In this document: one piece after another, positions 50,912 to 59,977 of the stretch
How positions within the stretch are numbered: the stretch's first letter is position 1
How the letters are laid out: each line of letters opens with the position of its first letter
Assembly: GCF_031582905.1 (NCBI RefSeq)
Contig: NZ_CP133990.1
Coordinates: 2,790,001 to 2,854,000, forward strand
Origin: Pengzhenrongella sp031582905
GTDB lineage: Bacteria; Actinomycetota; Actinomycetes; Actinomycetales; Cellulomonadaceae
Direction: 5' to 3'
Length of the DNA: 64,000 nt
Made by a program: the position numbers and the translations under genes
The notes under the pieces: model-generated
Seen by the model: only the letters and a program-made list of their open reading frames with translations
The model's database searches: none
What the model was told of the DNA's origin: nothing

Positions 50912-51243
50912 TCAGTCCCCGGCCGGCACCAGGATCTGCTCGCCGGCGACCAGACCGCTGGACGCACGGTTGTTCAGGGTCACCAGGTCGTCGACCGTCT
51001 CCCGCACGTCCTCACCCGGAGCCGTGAAGCCGGAGGCGATCGACCACAGCGTCTCGCCGCTGCCCACGGTGTAGGTGTCGACCGCGACGGGCGAGGCCGG
51101 GGCGTCGGCGACGGCACGCCCACCGGTGAACACCGCGCCCGCTGCGAGCAGGACCGCGACCGTCCGCACCGCGCGGCGACCGCGCGGTGTCAGGTGGAGC
51201 TCGCCCCGCCGGTCGTCGTGGGTGTCATCGTTGCTGCGCTCAT
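50912..51243 (-). CDS. LysM protein, candidate SOS-induced division inhibitor (frame broken near 51194)
   Basis: A 110-residue protein. A short cytoplasmic Thr-rich leader (MSAATMTPTTTGG) is followed by one hydrophobic segment (VAVLLAAGAVFTGG) and an extracytoplasmic LysM domain (DTYTVGSGETLWSIASGF, VTLNNRASSGLVAGEQILVP). The frame slips in GGTGG at about 51194; one restored base joins GASSTL to TPRGRRAVRTV. Its place, divergent from lexA and before nrdR, is that of ChiZ (Rv2719c) in M. tuberculosis, DivS in C. glutamicum and the analogous LysM protein YneA of B. subtilis, all SOS-induced division brakes. Three LexA-type boxes lie upstream. The role is inferred from position, topology and operators. 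Confidence 0.85.
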
Positions 51244-51269
51244 CGTCCTGCTCCCTCCGTCGGTCCGGG

Positions 51270-51285
51270 CCGAACGTCTGTTCGT
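51270..51285. promoter_or_regulatory. LexA (SOS) box A
   Basis: CCGAACGTCTGTTCGT, core CGAAC-N4-GTTCG, 27 bases before the LysM-protein ATG. It abuts box B. Confidence 0.75.
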
Positions 51286-51300
51286 CGAACGTCTGTACGA
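51285..51300. promoter_or_regulatory. LexA (SOS) box B
   Basis: TCGAACGTCTGTACGA, one mismatch in the right arm of TCGAAC-N4-GTTCGA. It shares its first base with box A, so dimers would bind side by side. Confidence 0.75.
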
Positions 51301-51337
51301 ATGTCTAGCACGCTTCGCCCGACACGTCGAGACACGA

Positions 51338-51353
51338 TCGAACAGGTGTTTGA
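51338..51353. promoter_or_regulatory. LexA (SOS) box C
   Basis: TCGAACAGGTGTTTGA, one mismatch from the palindrome, about 110 bases upstream of the lexA start. It is the box closest to lexA and may mediate its autorepression. Confidence 0.85.
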
Positions 51354-51462
51354 AACCCGGCCTCGGCGCTCCTAGGCTTGCGAGCACGCGGACAGCGCAC
51401 CACGAGCCACCCACACGCCGACCGGGCGCACGGTCGGGGGCTCGGTGACGAGGAGGACTTCG

Positions 51463-52236
51463 GTGGCAGACGACGGCACGACACCCGGCCCGGACGGCCC
51501 CACGGCGGACGCCCAGGACCTCGCCTCCGTGCACGTCCTGCCCGACGGCGGGACGGGCGGCGACGGCCTCACGCCGCGCCAGCGGCTGGTGCTGGACACC
51601 ATCCGGTCCTCGGTCGAGCAGCGCGGGTACCCGCCGAGCATGCGCGAGATCGGGGAGGTGGTCGGGCTGACCAGCCCCTCGAGCGTCAAACACCAGCTCA
51701 CCGCGCTCGAGCGCAAGGGCTACCTCCGTCGGGACCCCAACCGGCCGCGCGCCATCGAGGTCGTGCAGCCGGACGACTCGCGTTCGATCTCGGCGTGGCA
51801 GGGGCAGCCGGCACCGCAGCCCTACGGCGAGGAGAGCCTCGCCTCGCAGGACTCCGCCCCGGCACCGTCGTACGTGCCCGTCGTCGGTCGGATCGCGGCC
51901 GGTGGTCCGATCCTCGCCGACCAGGTGATCGAGGACGTGTTCCCGCTCCCCCGCCAGCTGGTCGGGGACGGCGACCTGTTCCTGCTCAAGGTCGCGGGCG
52001 ACTCGATGGTCGACGCCGCCATCTGCGACGGGGACTGGGTCGTCGTTCGTCGGCAGCCGGTCGCGGAGAACGGCGAGGTCGTCGCGGCGATGATCGACGG
52101 GGAGGCGACCGTCAAGACCTTCAAGCGCACCGACGGCCACGTGTGGCTGATGCCGCACAACGCGGCCTACGCGCCGATCCCCGGCGACCAGGCGCAGGTC
52201 CTCGGGCGCGTGGTGAGCGTGCTGCGGAGCCTGTGA
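51463..52236 (+). CDS. lexA: SOS repressor LexA
   Basis: The LexA repressor of 257 residues from the GTG at 51463, which is preferred over the GTG at 51445 because GAGGAGG lies about 6 bases upstream. The winged-helix DNA-binding domain reads LTPRQRLVLDTIRSSVEQRG, PPSMREIGEVVGLTSPSSVK and LERKGYLRRDPNRPRAIEV. The S24 domain holds the cleavage site A146-G147 (VGRIAAGGPI), the catalytic S181 (AGDSMVDAAICDGD) and K218 (TVKTFKR). RecA-stimulated self-cleavage is the known mechanism. Confidence 0.97.
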   Translation: MADDGTTPGPDGPTADAQDLASVHVLPDGGTGGDGLTPRQRLVLDTIRSSVEQRGYPPSMREIGEVVGLTSPSSVKHQLTALERKGYLRRDPNRPRAIEVVQPDDSRSISAWQGQPAPQPYGEESLASQDSAPAPSYVPVVGRIAAGGPILADQVIEDVFPLPRQLVGDGDLFLLKVAGDSMVDAAICDGDWVVVRRQPVAENGEVVAAMIDGEATVKTFKRTDGHVWLMPHNAAYAPIPGDQAQVLGRVVSVLRSL

Positions 52237-52340
52237 CCGCAGGCCGACGGGGCCGGTCGCCCTGGCGGCGCGGCGCCGCCGCCGGGTGCGGGACGAGGGC
52301 GCCGGCGGCACGCTGGGTCGCCGACGACAGGAGGGACCTC

Positions 52341-52658
52341 ATGCCCGGACCACTGCGCGATCCCGGACCCCGCGCGCTCGACGCGCTGCGCCGAGCCGGT
52401 GGGGCGTCGGCGGCGTCCCCGGACGAGCCGGTCGCCCCGGACGAGCCCGACCCGGCCGCTCCGGACCCCGAGGCCGACACCGGTACCCACACCGCCACCC
52501 GCACCGACGCCGGCACCGGCACCTTCGCCGACACGGACGGCCGGGCACCGTCGACCGTCGACCGTCGACCGTCGGGCGACGGGACGGACGAGGACGTGCC
52601 GGGTGCCGTCAAGCGGCCCCCGGCCCGGACGGCCGATGCGCGTCCCGACCGGTCCTGA
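52341..52658 (+). CDS. Small low-complexity protein of unknown function
   Basis: A 105-residue acidic, Pro/Asp/Thr-rich protein starting MPGPLRDPGPRALDALRR with AGGAGGGA about 8 bases upstream. Tandem PDEPVAPDEPDPAAPDPEAD and a run of HTATRTDAGTGTFADTDG make it look disordered. The GTCGACC triplet at 52552-52572 encodes STVDRR-type repeats. No domain was recognised. The ribosome site and codon usage support a gene, but confidence is limited. Confidence 0.5.
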   Translation: MPGPLRDPGPRALDALRRAGGASAASPDEPVAPDEPDPAAPDPEADTGTHTATRTDAGTGTFADTDGRAPSTVDRRPSGDGTDEDVPGAVKRPPARTADARPDRS

Positions 52659-52718
52659 GGCGCCGGCGAGGCCGGCGAGGGCACGTCCCTGCCGAGCCTC
52701 GTCCGCCCGGCAGCGGGC

Positions 52719-53719
52719 TCAGAGCCCGAAGCGCCGCGCGACCGCCTGCAGGGCCTCGGCCGAGTGCCGCAGGCTGGCGAGCTCGTCGTCGGACATGGGG
52801 ACCTCGAGCTGACGCTCCGCGCCGCGGCGACCGACGACGGTCGGCACGGACAGGCAGATGTCGCTGACGCCGTGGTAGCCCTCGAGCAGGCTCGACACGG
52901 GCAGCACCCGCCGCTCGTCCTTGAGCACCGCCTCGATGATCCGGGACCCGGCGAGCGCGATGGCGTAGTTCGTCGCGCCCTTGCCCTCGATGATCCGGTA
53001 GGCCGAGTCGATGACCTCGCGCGTCATGGACTCGCGCACCTCGGGGTGAGCGGTCCCGCGCTGCGCGACCCGCGCCAGTCCAGCAGCGGCACCCCACCGA
53101 TCGTGGCCGACGTCCACAGCGGGAACTCGGTGTCACCGTGCTCGCCCGCGATGTACGCGTGGACGTTCTGCACCGCGACGCCGGTGTGGTGGGCGATGAG
53201 GTACCGCAGCCGCGACGAGTCGAGCACGGTCCCGGACCCGAACAGCTGCTCGCGCGGCAACCCGGAGATCTTGCCGGCGGCGTAGGTGACGATGTCGACC
53301 GGGTTGGTGACCATGACGAAGATGGCGTGCGGCGCGACCTCGACCAGGGCCGGCAGCATCGTCTTGACCAGCGAGATGGTGTTCTCGGCCAGGTCGATGC
53401 GGGTCTGACCCGGCTTCTGCTTCGCGCCGGCGGTCACCATGACCACGTCGGCGTCAGCGCACACCGCGATGTCGTCCGAGCCGATCACCTCGGCCATCGG
53501 CATGAACTGGATGCCATGCCCCAGGTCGAGGGCCTCCGCCTCGACCTTGGCGGCGTTGATGTCGTAGAGCGCCACCGTCCGGGCCGCACCGCGCATGAGC
53601 GCCGCGTACGCCATGGTCGCACCGACAGCACCCGCACCGACCACCGCCACCTTCGTCGTCCGGCGCGCGGGGGCGAGCGGGGAGTCGGCGGGGTGCGGCT
53701 GGGACGAGGTGTCGGTCAC
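52719..53719 (-). CDS. ldh: L-lactate dehydrogenase (frame broken near 53056)
   Basis: NAD-dependent LDH of about 333 residues. It has the Rossmann motif VAVVGAGAVGATMAYAALMR, MVTAGAKQKPGQTRIDLAEN with the substrate-binding Arg, MVTNPVDIVTYAAGKISGL, and the proton-relay His in IAGEHGDTEFPLWTSAT. The C-terminal part (MTREVIDSAYRIIEGKGATN, SVPTVVGRRGAERQLEVPM) is in another frame, joined at about 53056 by one base. The Gln/Arg at the substrate loop is Q in KQKPGQTR, which fits lactate rather than malate specificity. Start GTG with GGAGG upstream. Confidence 0.92.
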
Positions 53720-53786
53720 GGGTCCTCCGGGGGTGGTCGGCACACGCCGGCGCGGGTGTGCCGGCGCACGAGAGCGCGCGTCCAGG

Positions 53787-56041
53787 CTAGGCGGACAACC
53801 GCTCGAGCGCAGCGACCACCCGGGCGCGGTCGGTAGTGCGCCAGAAGCTCGGCAGCGACCGGGACAGGAACTCGCCGTACCGCGCGGTCGCGAGGCGCGG
53901 GTCGAGCACGGCGACCACGCCGCGGTCCTCCGTGCTGCGGATGAGCCGCCCGGCCCCCTGCGCGAGCAGCAGGGCGGCGTGGGTCGCGGCGACCTGCATG
54001 AAGCCGTTGCCGCCGGCGGCGACCACGGCCTCGGACCGCGCCGACCGGACCGGGTCGTCCGGGCGCGGGAACGGGATCCGGTCGATGAGCACGAGCCGGC
54101 AGGACGGCCCGGGGACGTCGACGCCCTGCCACAGCGACAGCGTGCCGAACAGGCAGGTGGCGGGGTCCTCGGCGAAGCGGCGCACGAGCGTCGGCAGCTG
54201 GTCGTCCCCCTGGACCAGCACGGGGACGTCGAGCCGCTCGCGCATCGCCTCGGCTGCCGCGGTCGCGGCACGGCGCGAGGAGAACAGCCCGAGCGTGCGC
54301 CCGCCCGCCGCGGTCACGAGGGCGGCGATCTCGTCGAGCTGGGCGTCCGTCGTGGGCTCACGCCCCGGTGCGGGCAGCCGCGACGCGATGTAGAGGATCC
54401 CCTGGCGTGCGTAGTCGAACGGGCTGCCGACGTCGACCGCCCGCCACGCGCGCTCGCTGTCCGGCTCCGGTCGACTGCCGCCCTCCTCCGGCCGCCTGCC
54501 GCCCGCCTCCGGCCGCCTGCCGCCCGCCTCCGGCCGCTCCGGCACGACCGTCGACGCCTCGCCGGTCCGGGCCCCGCCCTCCAGCCCGAGCGCGCGCGCG
54601 AGCGGGACGAACGACCCGCCGAGCGCGAGGGTGGCGGAGGTGAGCACCCCGGACCGGCCCGCGAGCAGGTGGGTGCGGATGAGGCCGTTGACGGACAGCG
54701 GTGCCGCGTGGAGCTTCGACATGCCGCCACCGCGCCATCCACCACCGGCGTCGTCGCCACGCGAGCACCACAGCACGTCGTGCTGCGGCCGGTCGGGGTC
54801 TCCGGCCATCCGGTCGGCGATCTCGAACAGCGCCAGCACCGCCGACGCCGCCATCTTCAGCCCGCCCTCGGCGGCCGCCTGGGCGGGGTCCCCTCGGGCT
54901 TCAGGACGCTGACCAGGCCGCGTGCCGCGTCCCGTACCGCGGCGACGGCACCCACGGCGTCGGGCGGCAGCCCGTCGCGGAACCGGCCCTCCGGCAGCTC
55001 GGCGAGCACCGCGCCGAGCGCGACGCTCGCCGCGTCGAGGTCGGTGGTCGGGACGCCGCCGTGCCGCCGCGCGAGGCGCGCGGCGTGCTCCACGCTCGCC
55101 ACCGACAGCTCCACGGTGGCCTGCGCCGTGACCCGGTCGGTGAGCTCGTGGGCCTCGTCGACGACGAGCACGTCGTGCTCGGGGAGCACGTTCTGGGCGC
55201 CGGACGCCGCGATGCCGAGCATCGCGTGGTTCGTCACGACGACGTCCGCCTCCTTGGCCAGGTTGCGCGCCCGGTTCGGGAAGCAGTCGGCGATCATCGG
55301 GCACCGGGGACCGACGCACTCCAGGGACGTGACGGACACCTGCCGCCAGGCCCGGTCGCTCACACCGGGGACGAGGTCGTCACGGTCGCCGGTGCCGGTC
55401 TCGTCCGCCCACGCGCGCAGCCGTAGCACCTGCGCGCCGAGGTCACCGACCCGCTCCCCGTCCCCGTCGGCCGCAGGGTGGTCGGCGGCGCCGGCGTGCT
55501 CGGCGCGCGCGTCCACCGGCAGCGCGAAGAGCGTCGCGCTGTCGTCGGTCGGGTAGCCGCCGGTCGCCTTGTGCACGCACAGGTAGTTGTGCCAGCCCTT
55601 GAGCAGCGCGATCTGCGGCGCCCGGGGCAGCTCGGGGGCGATCGCGTCCGCGACCAGCGGGAGGTCGCGAGTCACGACCTGGCGTTGCAGGGCGAGCGTC
55701 GCCGTGGACACCACGACACGCTCGTCCTCCCGGACCGCGTGCCGCACCGCCGGGACGAGGTAGCCGAGCGACTTGCCGGTGCCGGTGCCGGCCTGGACGA
55801 GCAGGTGCTCCCCGCGGTCGATGGCCTCGGCGACGGCGCGGGCCATGGCGTGCTGCCCGTCGCGCCGGGCACCCCCGAGCCGCCCGACCGCGACGTCGAG
55901 GAGCGCGTCGACCTCGTCCGCCGGCGAGCGGTGCGGGCCGTCCGCGCCGTCGGGTGCGACGCCGACGGCGGCGCCGGTGTCACCGCGGTCGCCGGTGCCG
56001 GGCGAGGCCGCCGAGGCGGCCGTCGAGGAGGTCACGGGCAC
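53787..56041 (-). CDS. DinG/YoaA-type Fe-S helicase (frame broken near 54891)
   Basis: An XPD-like superfamily 2 helicase, about 751 residues. It has the Q-like helical start, Walker A VQAGTGTGKSLGYLVPAVRH, and VSTATLALQRQVVTRDL. The cysteines of an expected Fe-S cluster domain are C in NYLCVHKATGGY, then CVGPRCPMIADC. The DEAH box is VVDEAHELTDR. Motifs III-VI are in LTSATLALGGSF, GLFSSRRAATAAAEAM, LWQGVDVPGP and QGAGRLIRSTEDRGVV. The halves meet at a CCCC run at 54890-54893. An unusual 7-residue repeat (RPEAGGR) is inserted in the second helicase domain. Confidence 0.9.
54465..54537. repeat. 21-bp tandem repeat inside the helicase gene
   Basis: Three 21-bp units at 54465, 54486 and 54507 (the first degenerate; the others CTCCGGCCGCCTGCCGCCCGC) plus a partial fourth. 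Each unit is 7 codons, so the frame is kept. On the coding strand they give RPEAGGR-type units. Confidence 0.8.
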
Positions 56042-56062
56042 CGGGACAGCGTAGTCGCCGCC

Positions 56063-56103
56063 CCGGTGCCACCCGGCTGACGGTCCACCACCGGTGGCAC
56101 CGG
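56063..56103 (-). terminator. Hairpin downstream of hflX
   Basis: An 11-bp stem (CCGGTGCCACC against GGTGGCACCGG) with a 19-base loop in the gap between the hflX stop and the helicase start. Confidence 0.4.
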
Positions 56104-56140
56104 CGAGCGCGCCGGTGCCTCGGCCGGCACCCGGCCGGCG

Positions 56141-57698
56141 TCAGGAGGCGGCGACCGCCGCCTGCTCGAGCTCGGCCGCGAGCGCCGCGTCGACCTTGGC
56201 CCGCAGGGCGGTACCGCGCTCGGTGTGCTGCTCGGTCTCGATCTCCCCTTCGACGTGCACACGGCTGACGAGGTCGCCGCGCCCGTAGGGGATGACGACG
56301 TCGACCTGCACGCCCGGCCGGGGCAGCTGGTCGGCGATCAGCGTGAGCAGCTCCTCGATGCCCTCACCGGTGCGCGCGGAGACGACGATCGAGTGCACCT
56401 CGCGCGACCGCAGCCGGGCCACGACCGCGGGGTCGGCGGCGTCGGCCTTGTTGAGGACGATGACCTCGGGCACGTCCATCGCCCCCGGGATGTCCGCGAA
56501 CACGTGCCGGACGGCGGAGATCTGCCCCTCGGGGTCCGGGTGCGAGACGTCGACGACGTGCAGCACGAGGTCCGCCTCGGCGACCTCCTCCAGGGTCGAG
56601 CGGAACGCCTCGACGAGCTGGTGCGGCAGGTGCCGCACGAACCCGACGGTGTCCGAGAGCGTGTACACCCGCCCGTCCGGGGTCTGTGCGCGCCGCACGG
56701 TCGGGTCGAGGGTCGCGAACAGCGCGTTCTCGACCAGCACGCCGGCGCCGGTGAGGCGGTTGAGGAGCGACGACTTGCCGGCGTTGGTGTACCCGGCGAT
56801 CGCGACCGACGGGACGCCGTGCCTGCGGCGCGAGGACCGCATGGTCGCCCGGGCGGGCTCCATCGCGGCGATCTCGCGGCGCAGCTTGGCCATCCGGTTG
56901 CGGATGCGCCGGCGGTCCAGCTCGATCTTCGTCTCACCGGGACCACGCGACCCCATGCCGGCGCTCGCGCTGCCGACCTGACCACCTGCCTGGCGGGACA
57001 TCGACTCGCCCCACCCGCGCAGGCGCGGCAGCAGGTACTCGAGCTGGGCCAGCTCGACCTGCGCCTTGCCCTCCCGGGACTTGGCGTGCTGGGCGAAGAT
57101 GTCGAGGATCAGCGCGGTGCGGTCGATCACCTTGACCTTGACGATGTCCTCCAGCGCGCGGCGCTGGGAGGGCGAGCTCGCCGTCGACCACGACGGTGTC
57201 CGCACCCGACGAGCGCACGAGCTGGGCGAGCTCGGCGGCCTTGCCCGAGCCGAGGTAGGTGCTCGGGTCCGGGTTGCGCCGGCGCTGCAGGAGCCCGTCG
57301 AGCACCACCGACCCCGCGGTCTCCGCCAGTGCGGCGAGCTCGCGCAGCGAGATCTCGGCGTCCTCGGCGGTTCCCTCGCCCCAGACGCCGACGAGCACCA
57401 CGCGCTCGAGCCGCAGCTGCCGGTACTCGACCTCGGAGACGTCCTGGAGCTCGGTCGACAGCCCGGCCACCCGGCGCAGCGACGTGCGCTCCTCGAGGTC
57501 GAGCTGGTCGCCGTCGTACGACGTGTGCCCCGCCGCGTCGACCTGCGGGCTGCCCCCGGCCCGCGCCAGCACCCGCGCGACGACGTCGTCGGCGACGTCC
57601 TGCGCGCTGCGCTCGGGGACGGCCTCGGCAGCGGCGACGTCGCTGCCGTCCTCGGGCTGGCCGGTGGCGTCGGGGTGTCCGGTGTGGGGATGGGTCAC
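56141..57698 (-). CDS. hflX: GTPase HflX (frame broken near 57173)
   Basis: A ribosome-associated Obg-like GTPase that rescues or splits stalled ribosomes, about 519 residues. The N-terminal HflX domain has LVGVWGEG and DPSTYLGSGKAAELAQLV, and the ATP-binding linker SRGPGETKIELDRRRIRNRM. The G domain has G1 IAGYTNAGKSSLLNRLTGAG, G2/G3 DTVGFVRHLPHQLVEAF and G4 VIVLNKADAAD. Halves are in different frames, joined at 57170-57177 where two bases are missing between DGELA and PSQRRAL. The start is GTG at 57698 with AGAGG 6 bases upstream. The neighbouring hflX-dapF-miaA set is conserved. Confidence 0.94.
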
Positions 57699-57827
57699 AT
57701 GCACCTCTTCGTGAAGTCCTGGCGTGTCGTTCCAGCGTGACACGCACCGCCCACGGTCGCGACACAATTCGCTGGCAGCGTGACGCCGCGCCGCGGGCGC
57801 CGCCGGCCCGACCGTTACGCTCGCCGC

Positions 57828-58582
57828 GTGCCCGACGACGACCCCCGCACCGCCTCCGTCCCGGACGTCACGGACGGCACGCACGGCACGCACGGCACAG
57901 ACGGCACAGCGGGCCCGGACGGCACGGACGCCGCCGGCGACCACTACTTCACCGCCCGGCCCGCCTCGGCCGACGAGCGCCGCACGCTCGACGTCCGCCT
58001 CGCCGGCCGGGACGTGACGGTCGAGACCGCGGGCGGCGTGTTCTCCCCGGTCGGCTCGACCTAGGCACGCAGGTGCTGCTGCGCAGCGTCCCCGCACCAC
58101 CCGCCACCGGCGACCTGCTCGATCTCGGGTGCGGGTGGGGGCCGGTCGCGCTCACCCTGGCGATGGAGTCACCCGACGCCCGGGTGTGGGCGGTCGACGT
58201 CAACGAGCGGGCGCTGGACCTCGTCCGGCGCAACGCCGAGCGCCTGGGGCTGGCCGGGGTGCACGCGGTCACGCCCGACGCAGTGCCCGACGACGTCGCG
58301 TTCGCCGCGCTGTGGTCGAACCCGCCGATCCGGGTCGGCAAGGAGGCGCTGCACGCGATGCTGCTGCACTGGCTGCCGCGGCTCGCGGGCGGCGCCGACG
58401 CCCACCTCGTGGTGCAGCGCAACCTCGGGGCGGACTCCCTGCAGCGCTGGCTGGCCGATGCCCTGGCACCGGTCGACGGTGCCCCCACCGCCGCGGGATC
58501 CGACGCCTCACCGAGCGCCCTGACGGTCGAGCGCGCTGCGAGCGCGAAAGGGTTCCGCGTCCTGCGGGTCAGCCGCCGCTGA
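57828..58582 (+). CDS. RsmC-like class I methyltransferase (frame broken near 58049)
   Basis: A SAM-dependent methyltransferase of about 251 residues. Motif I is DLLDLGCGWGPVALTLAM, the acidic loop VWAVDVNERALDLVRRNA, and the catalytic NPPIRVGKEALHAML, an NPP motif of the RsmC/RlmG group that makes m2G in rRNA. A Gly/Thr repeat (DGTHGTHGTDGTAG) sits near the N-terminus. A missing G near 58049 (CCCCGG) splits VFSP from GRLDLGTQ. The 3' end overlaps the convergent thioredoxin gene by 14 bases. rRNA target not proven. Confidence 0.85.
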
Positions 58583-58904
58583 CCGCTGCCGCGTGCGCGG
58601 CCGCGGCGCGCGCCTGCGCGAGGGTCGGCGCCCCGGACGCCCGCCGCACGACGACCCCGTCGCGGTCGAGCACGAGCACCGTGGGCGTCGTCGTCACGGC
58701 GAACCGCTCACCCAGGTCGGTCCGGTCGGCGACGTCCAGCTCGACGTGCGCGACGCCGTCCTCGGTCCCCACGACGCGCTCGAGCACCCGGCGGGTGGCA
58801 CGGCAGGGTGCGCAGAACGTCGACGAGAACTGGACCAGCGTCGCCCGGGGGCCGAGCGCGGCGCCCAGGTCGTCGGCGGTCAGCCGGGGCTGGTCGGTGG
58901 TCAC
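58569..58904 (-). CDS. Thioredoxin-like protein
   Basis: A 111-residue thioredoxin-fold protein with the redox motif F-CAPC (Cys31, Cys34) in VQFSSTFCAPCRATRRVLE, a cis-Pro in TTTPTVLVLDRDG and no signal peptide or membrane anchor. The usual WCGPC is replaced by FCAPC, a variant seen in actinobacterial thioredoxin/TlpA-like proteins, which may shift redox potential. It lies downstream of dapF on the same strand, with a short repeat between them. Confidence 0.88.
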   Translation of the reverse strand: MTTDQPRLTADDLGAALGPRATLVQFSSTFCAPCRATRRVLERVVGTEDGVAHVELDVADRTDLGERFAVTTTPTVLVLDRDGVVVRRASGAPTLAQARAAAAHAAAVSGG

Positions 58905-58936
58905 GGGGGTGAACGCGGCCGCGGGGGCCGGTGTTC

Positions 58937-58988
58937 CGGTCAGCCGGTCAGCCGGTCAGCCGGTCGCGAGCACGGTCAGCCGGTCAGC
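58937..58988. repeat. 8-bp tandem repeat at the dapF 3' end
   Basis: CGGTCAGC occurs three times in tandem from 58937 to 58960, then twice more at 58973-58988. Read on the minus strand it is GCTGACCG, so the dapF stop codon TGA sits in a copy and further copies repeat that stop context. Confidence 0.75.
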
Positions 58989-59977
58989 GCGGCCAGGTCC
59001 ACCGTGCCGGACCCGACGAGCACGGCCGGCCCCGCCAGCTCGACGTGGCCGGACGGCAGCAGCCGGACCCGGACGGTCCCGCCGGGCACGTCCACGAGCC
59101 ACACGTCCGGCGCGCCCGCGCCGGCCCAGGTCCGGACCGCGAGCGCCGCGGCGCACGCCCCCGTGCCGCACGACCGGGTCTCGCCCACGCCGCGCTCGTG
59201 CACCCGCATGCGGACCCGCCCGACGAGGTCACCGTCCGGGGCGGTGGTCTCCCCGAGCGGGACGACGAGCTCGACGTTCGTGCCGTGCGGGGGCAGCGGG
59301 CGCACGTCCGGAGCCCGGGTCAGGTCCGCGGCCGCCAGCTCGCCCTCACCGGCCAGCGCCAGAACGGTGTGCGGGTTCCCCAGGTCGAGGCTGAGCGCCG
59401 GCCGGGCGACGTCGAGGCCCACGACGGCGACCTCCGCGTCGAACCCGGCGATGGCCGCGTCCGGGCCACCGGCCAGGCGCCACGGCCCCATGTCGACCGC
59501 GTACAGCCCGCCGGCCTCGCGGTGCACGGACCGGAGCCCGGCCCGGGTGCCGATCACGAGCGCACCGGACGTCCGGTCCGGGGTGCGCTCGGGCACCTGG
59601 GCCAGCCCGAGCCGCTCGAGGTACGCCACGAACACCCGGACGCCGTTGCCGCACATCTCCGCGACCGAGCCGTCGGCGTTGCGGTAGTCCATGAACCAGG
59701 TCGCGCCCGGGTCCTGCGCGAGCAGCGCCGCCCCCTCGGGGACCGCCGCGGTCGGGACCACCCGGATCACGCCGTCCCCGCCGATCCCGGCCCGGCGGTC
59801 GGCGAGCGCGCGCACGAGCCCCGGGGTGAGGTCCAGCGTCGCGTCGCGGTCGTCGAGGAGCACGAAGTCGTTCTCGGTCCCGTGCCCCTTGGTGAACGCC
59901 AGCGTGCGGGGAACGGGTGCCGGCGGGGCGCCGCGGCCCGCGTGCGGCGCGGTCGGGGCGACGTCGGGCACGGTCAT
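58976..59977 (-). CDS. dapF: Diaminopimelate epimerase
   Basis: Converts LL- to meso-diaminopimelate for lysine and wall synthesis. It has 333 uninterrupted residues, a little longer than usual because of a 25-residue Pro/Ala leader. Active-site cysteines are in EMCGNGVRVFVAYLER and TRSCGTGACAAALAV. TKGHGTENDFVLLDD and DYRNADGS are also typical. The ATG overlaps the expected miaA stop as ATGA. Confidence 0.96.
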   Translation of the reverse strand: MTVPDVAPTAPHAGRGAPPAPVPRTLAFTKGHGTENDFVLLDDRDATLDLTPGLVRALADRRAGIGGDGVIRVVPTAAVPEGAALLAQDPGATWFMDYRNADGSVAEMCGNGVRVFVAYLERLGLAQVPERTPDRTSGALVIGTRAGLRSVHREAGGLYAVDMGPWRLAGGPDAAIAGFDAEVAVVGLDVARPALSLDLGNPHTVLALAGEGELAAADLTRAPDVRPLPPHGTNVELVVPLGETTAPDGDLVGRVRMRVHERGVGETRSCGTGACAAALAVRTWAGAGAPDVWLVDVPGGTVRVRLLPSGHVELAGPAVLVGSGTVDLAALTG

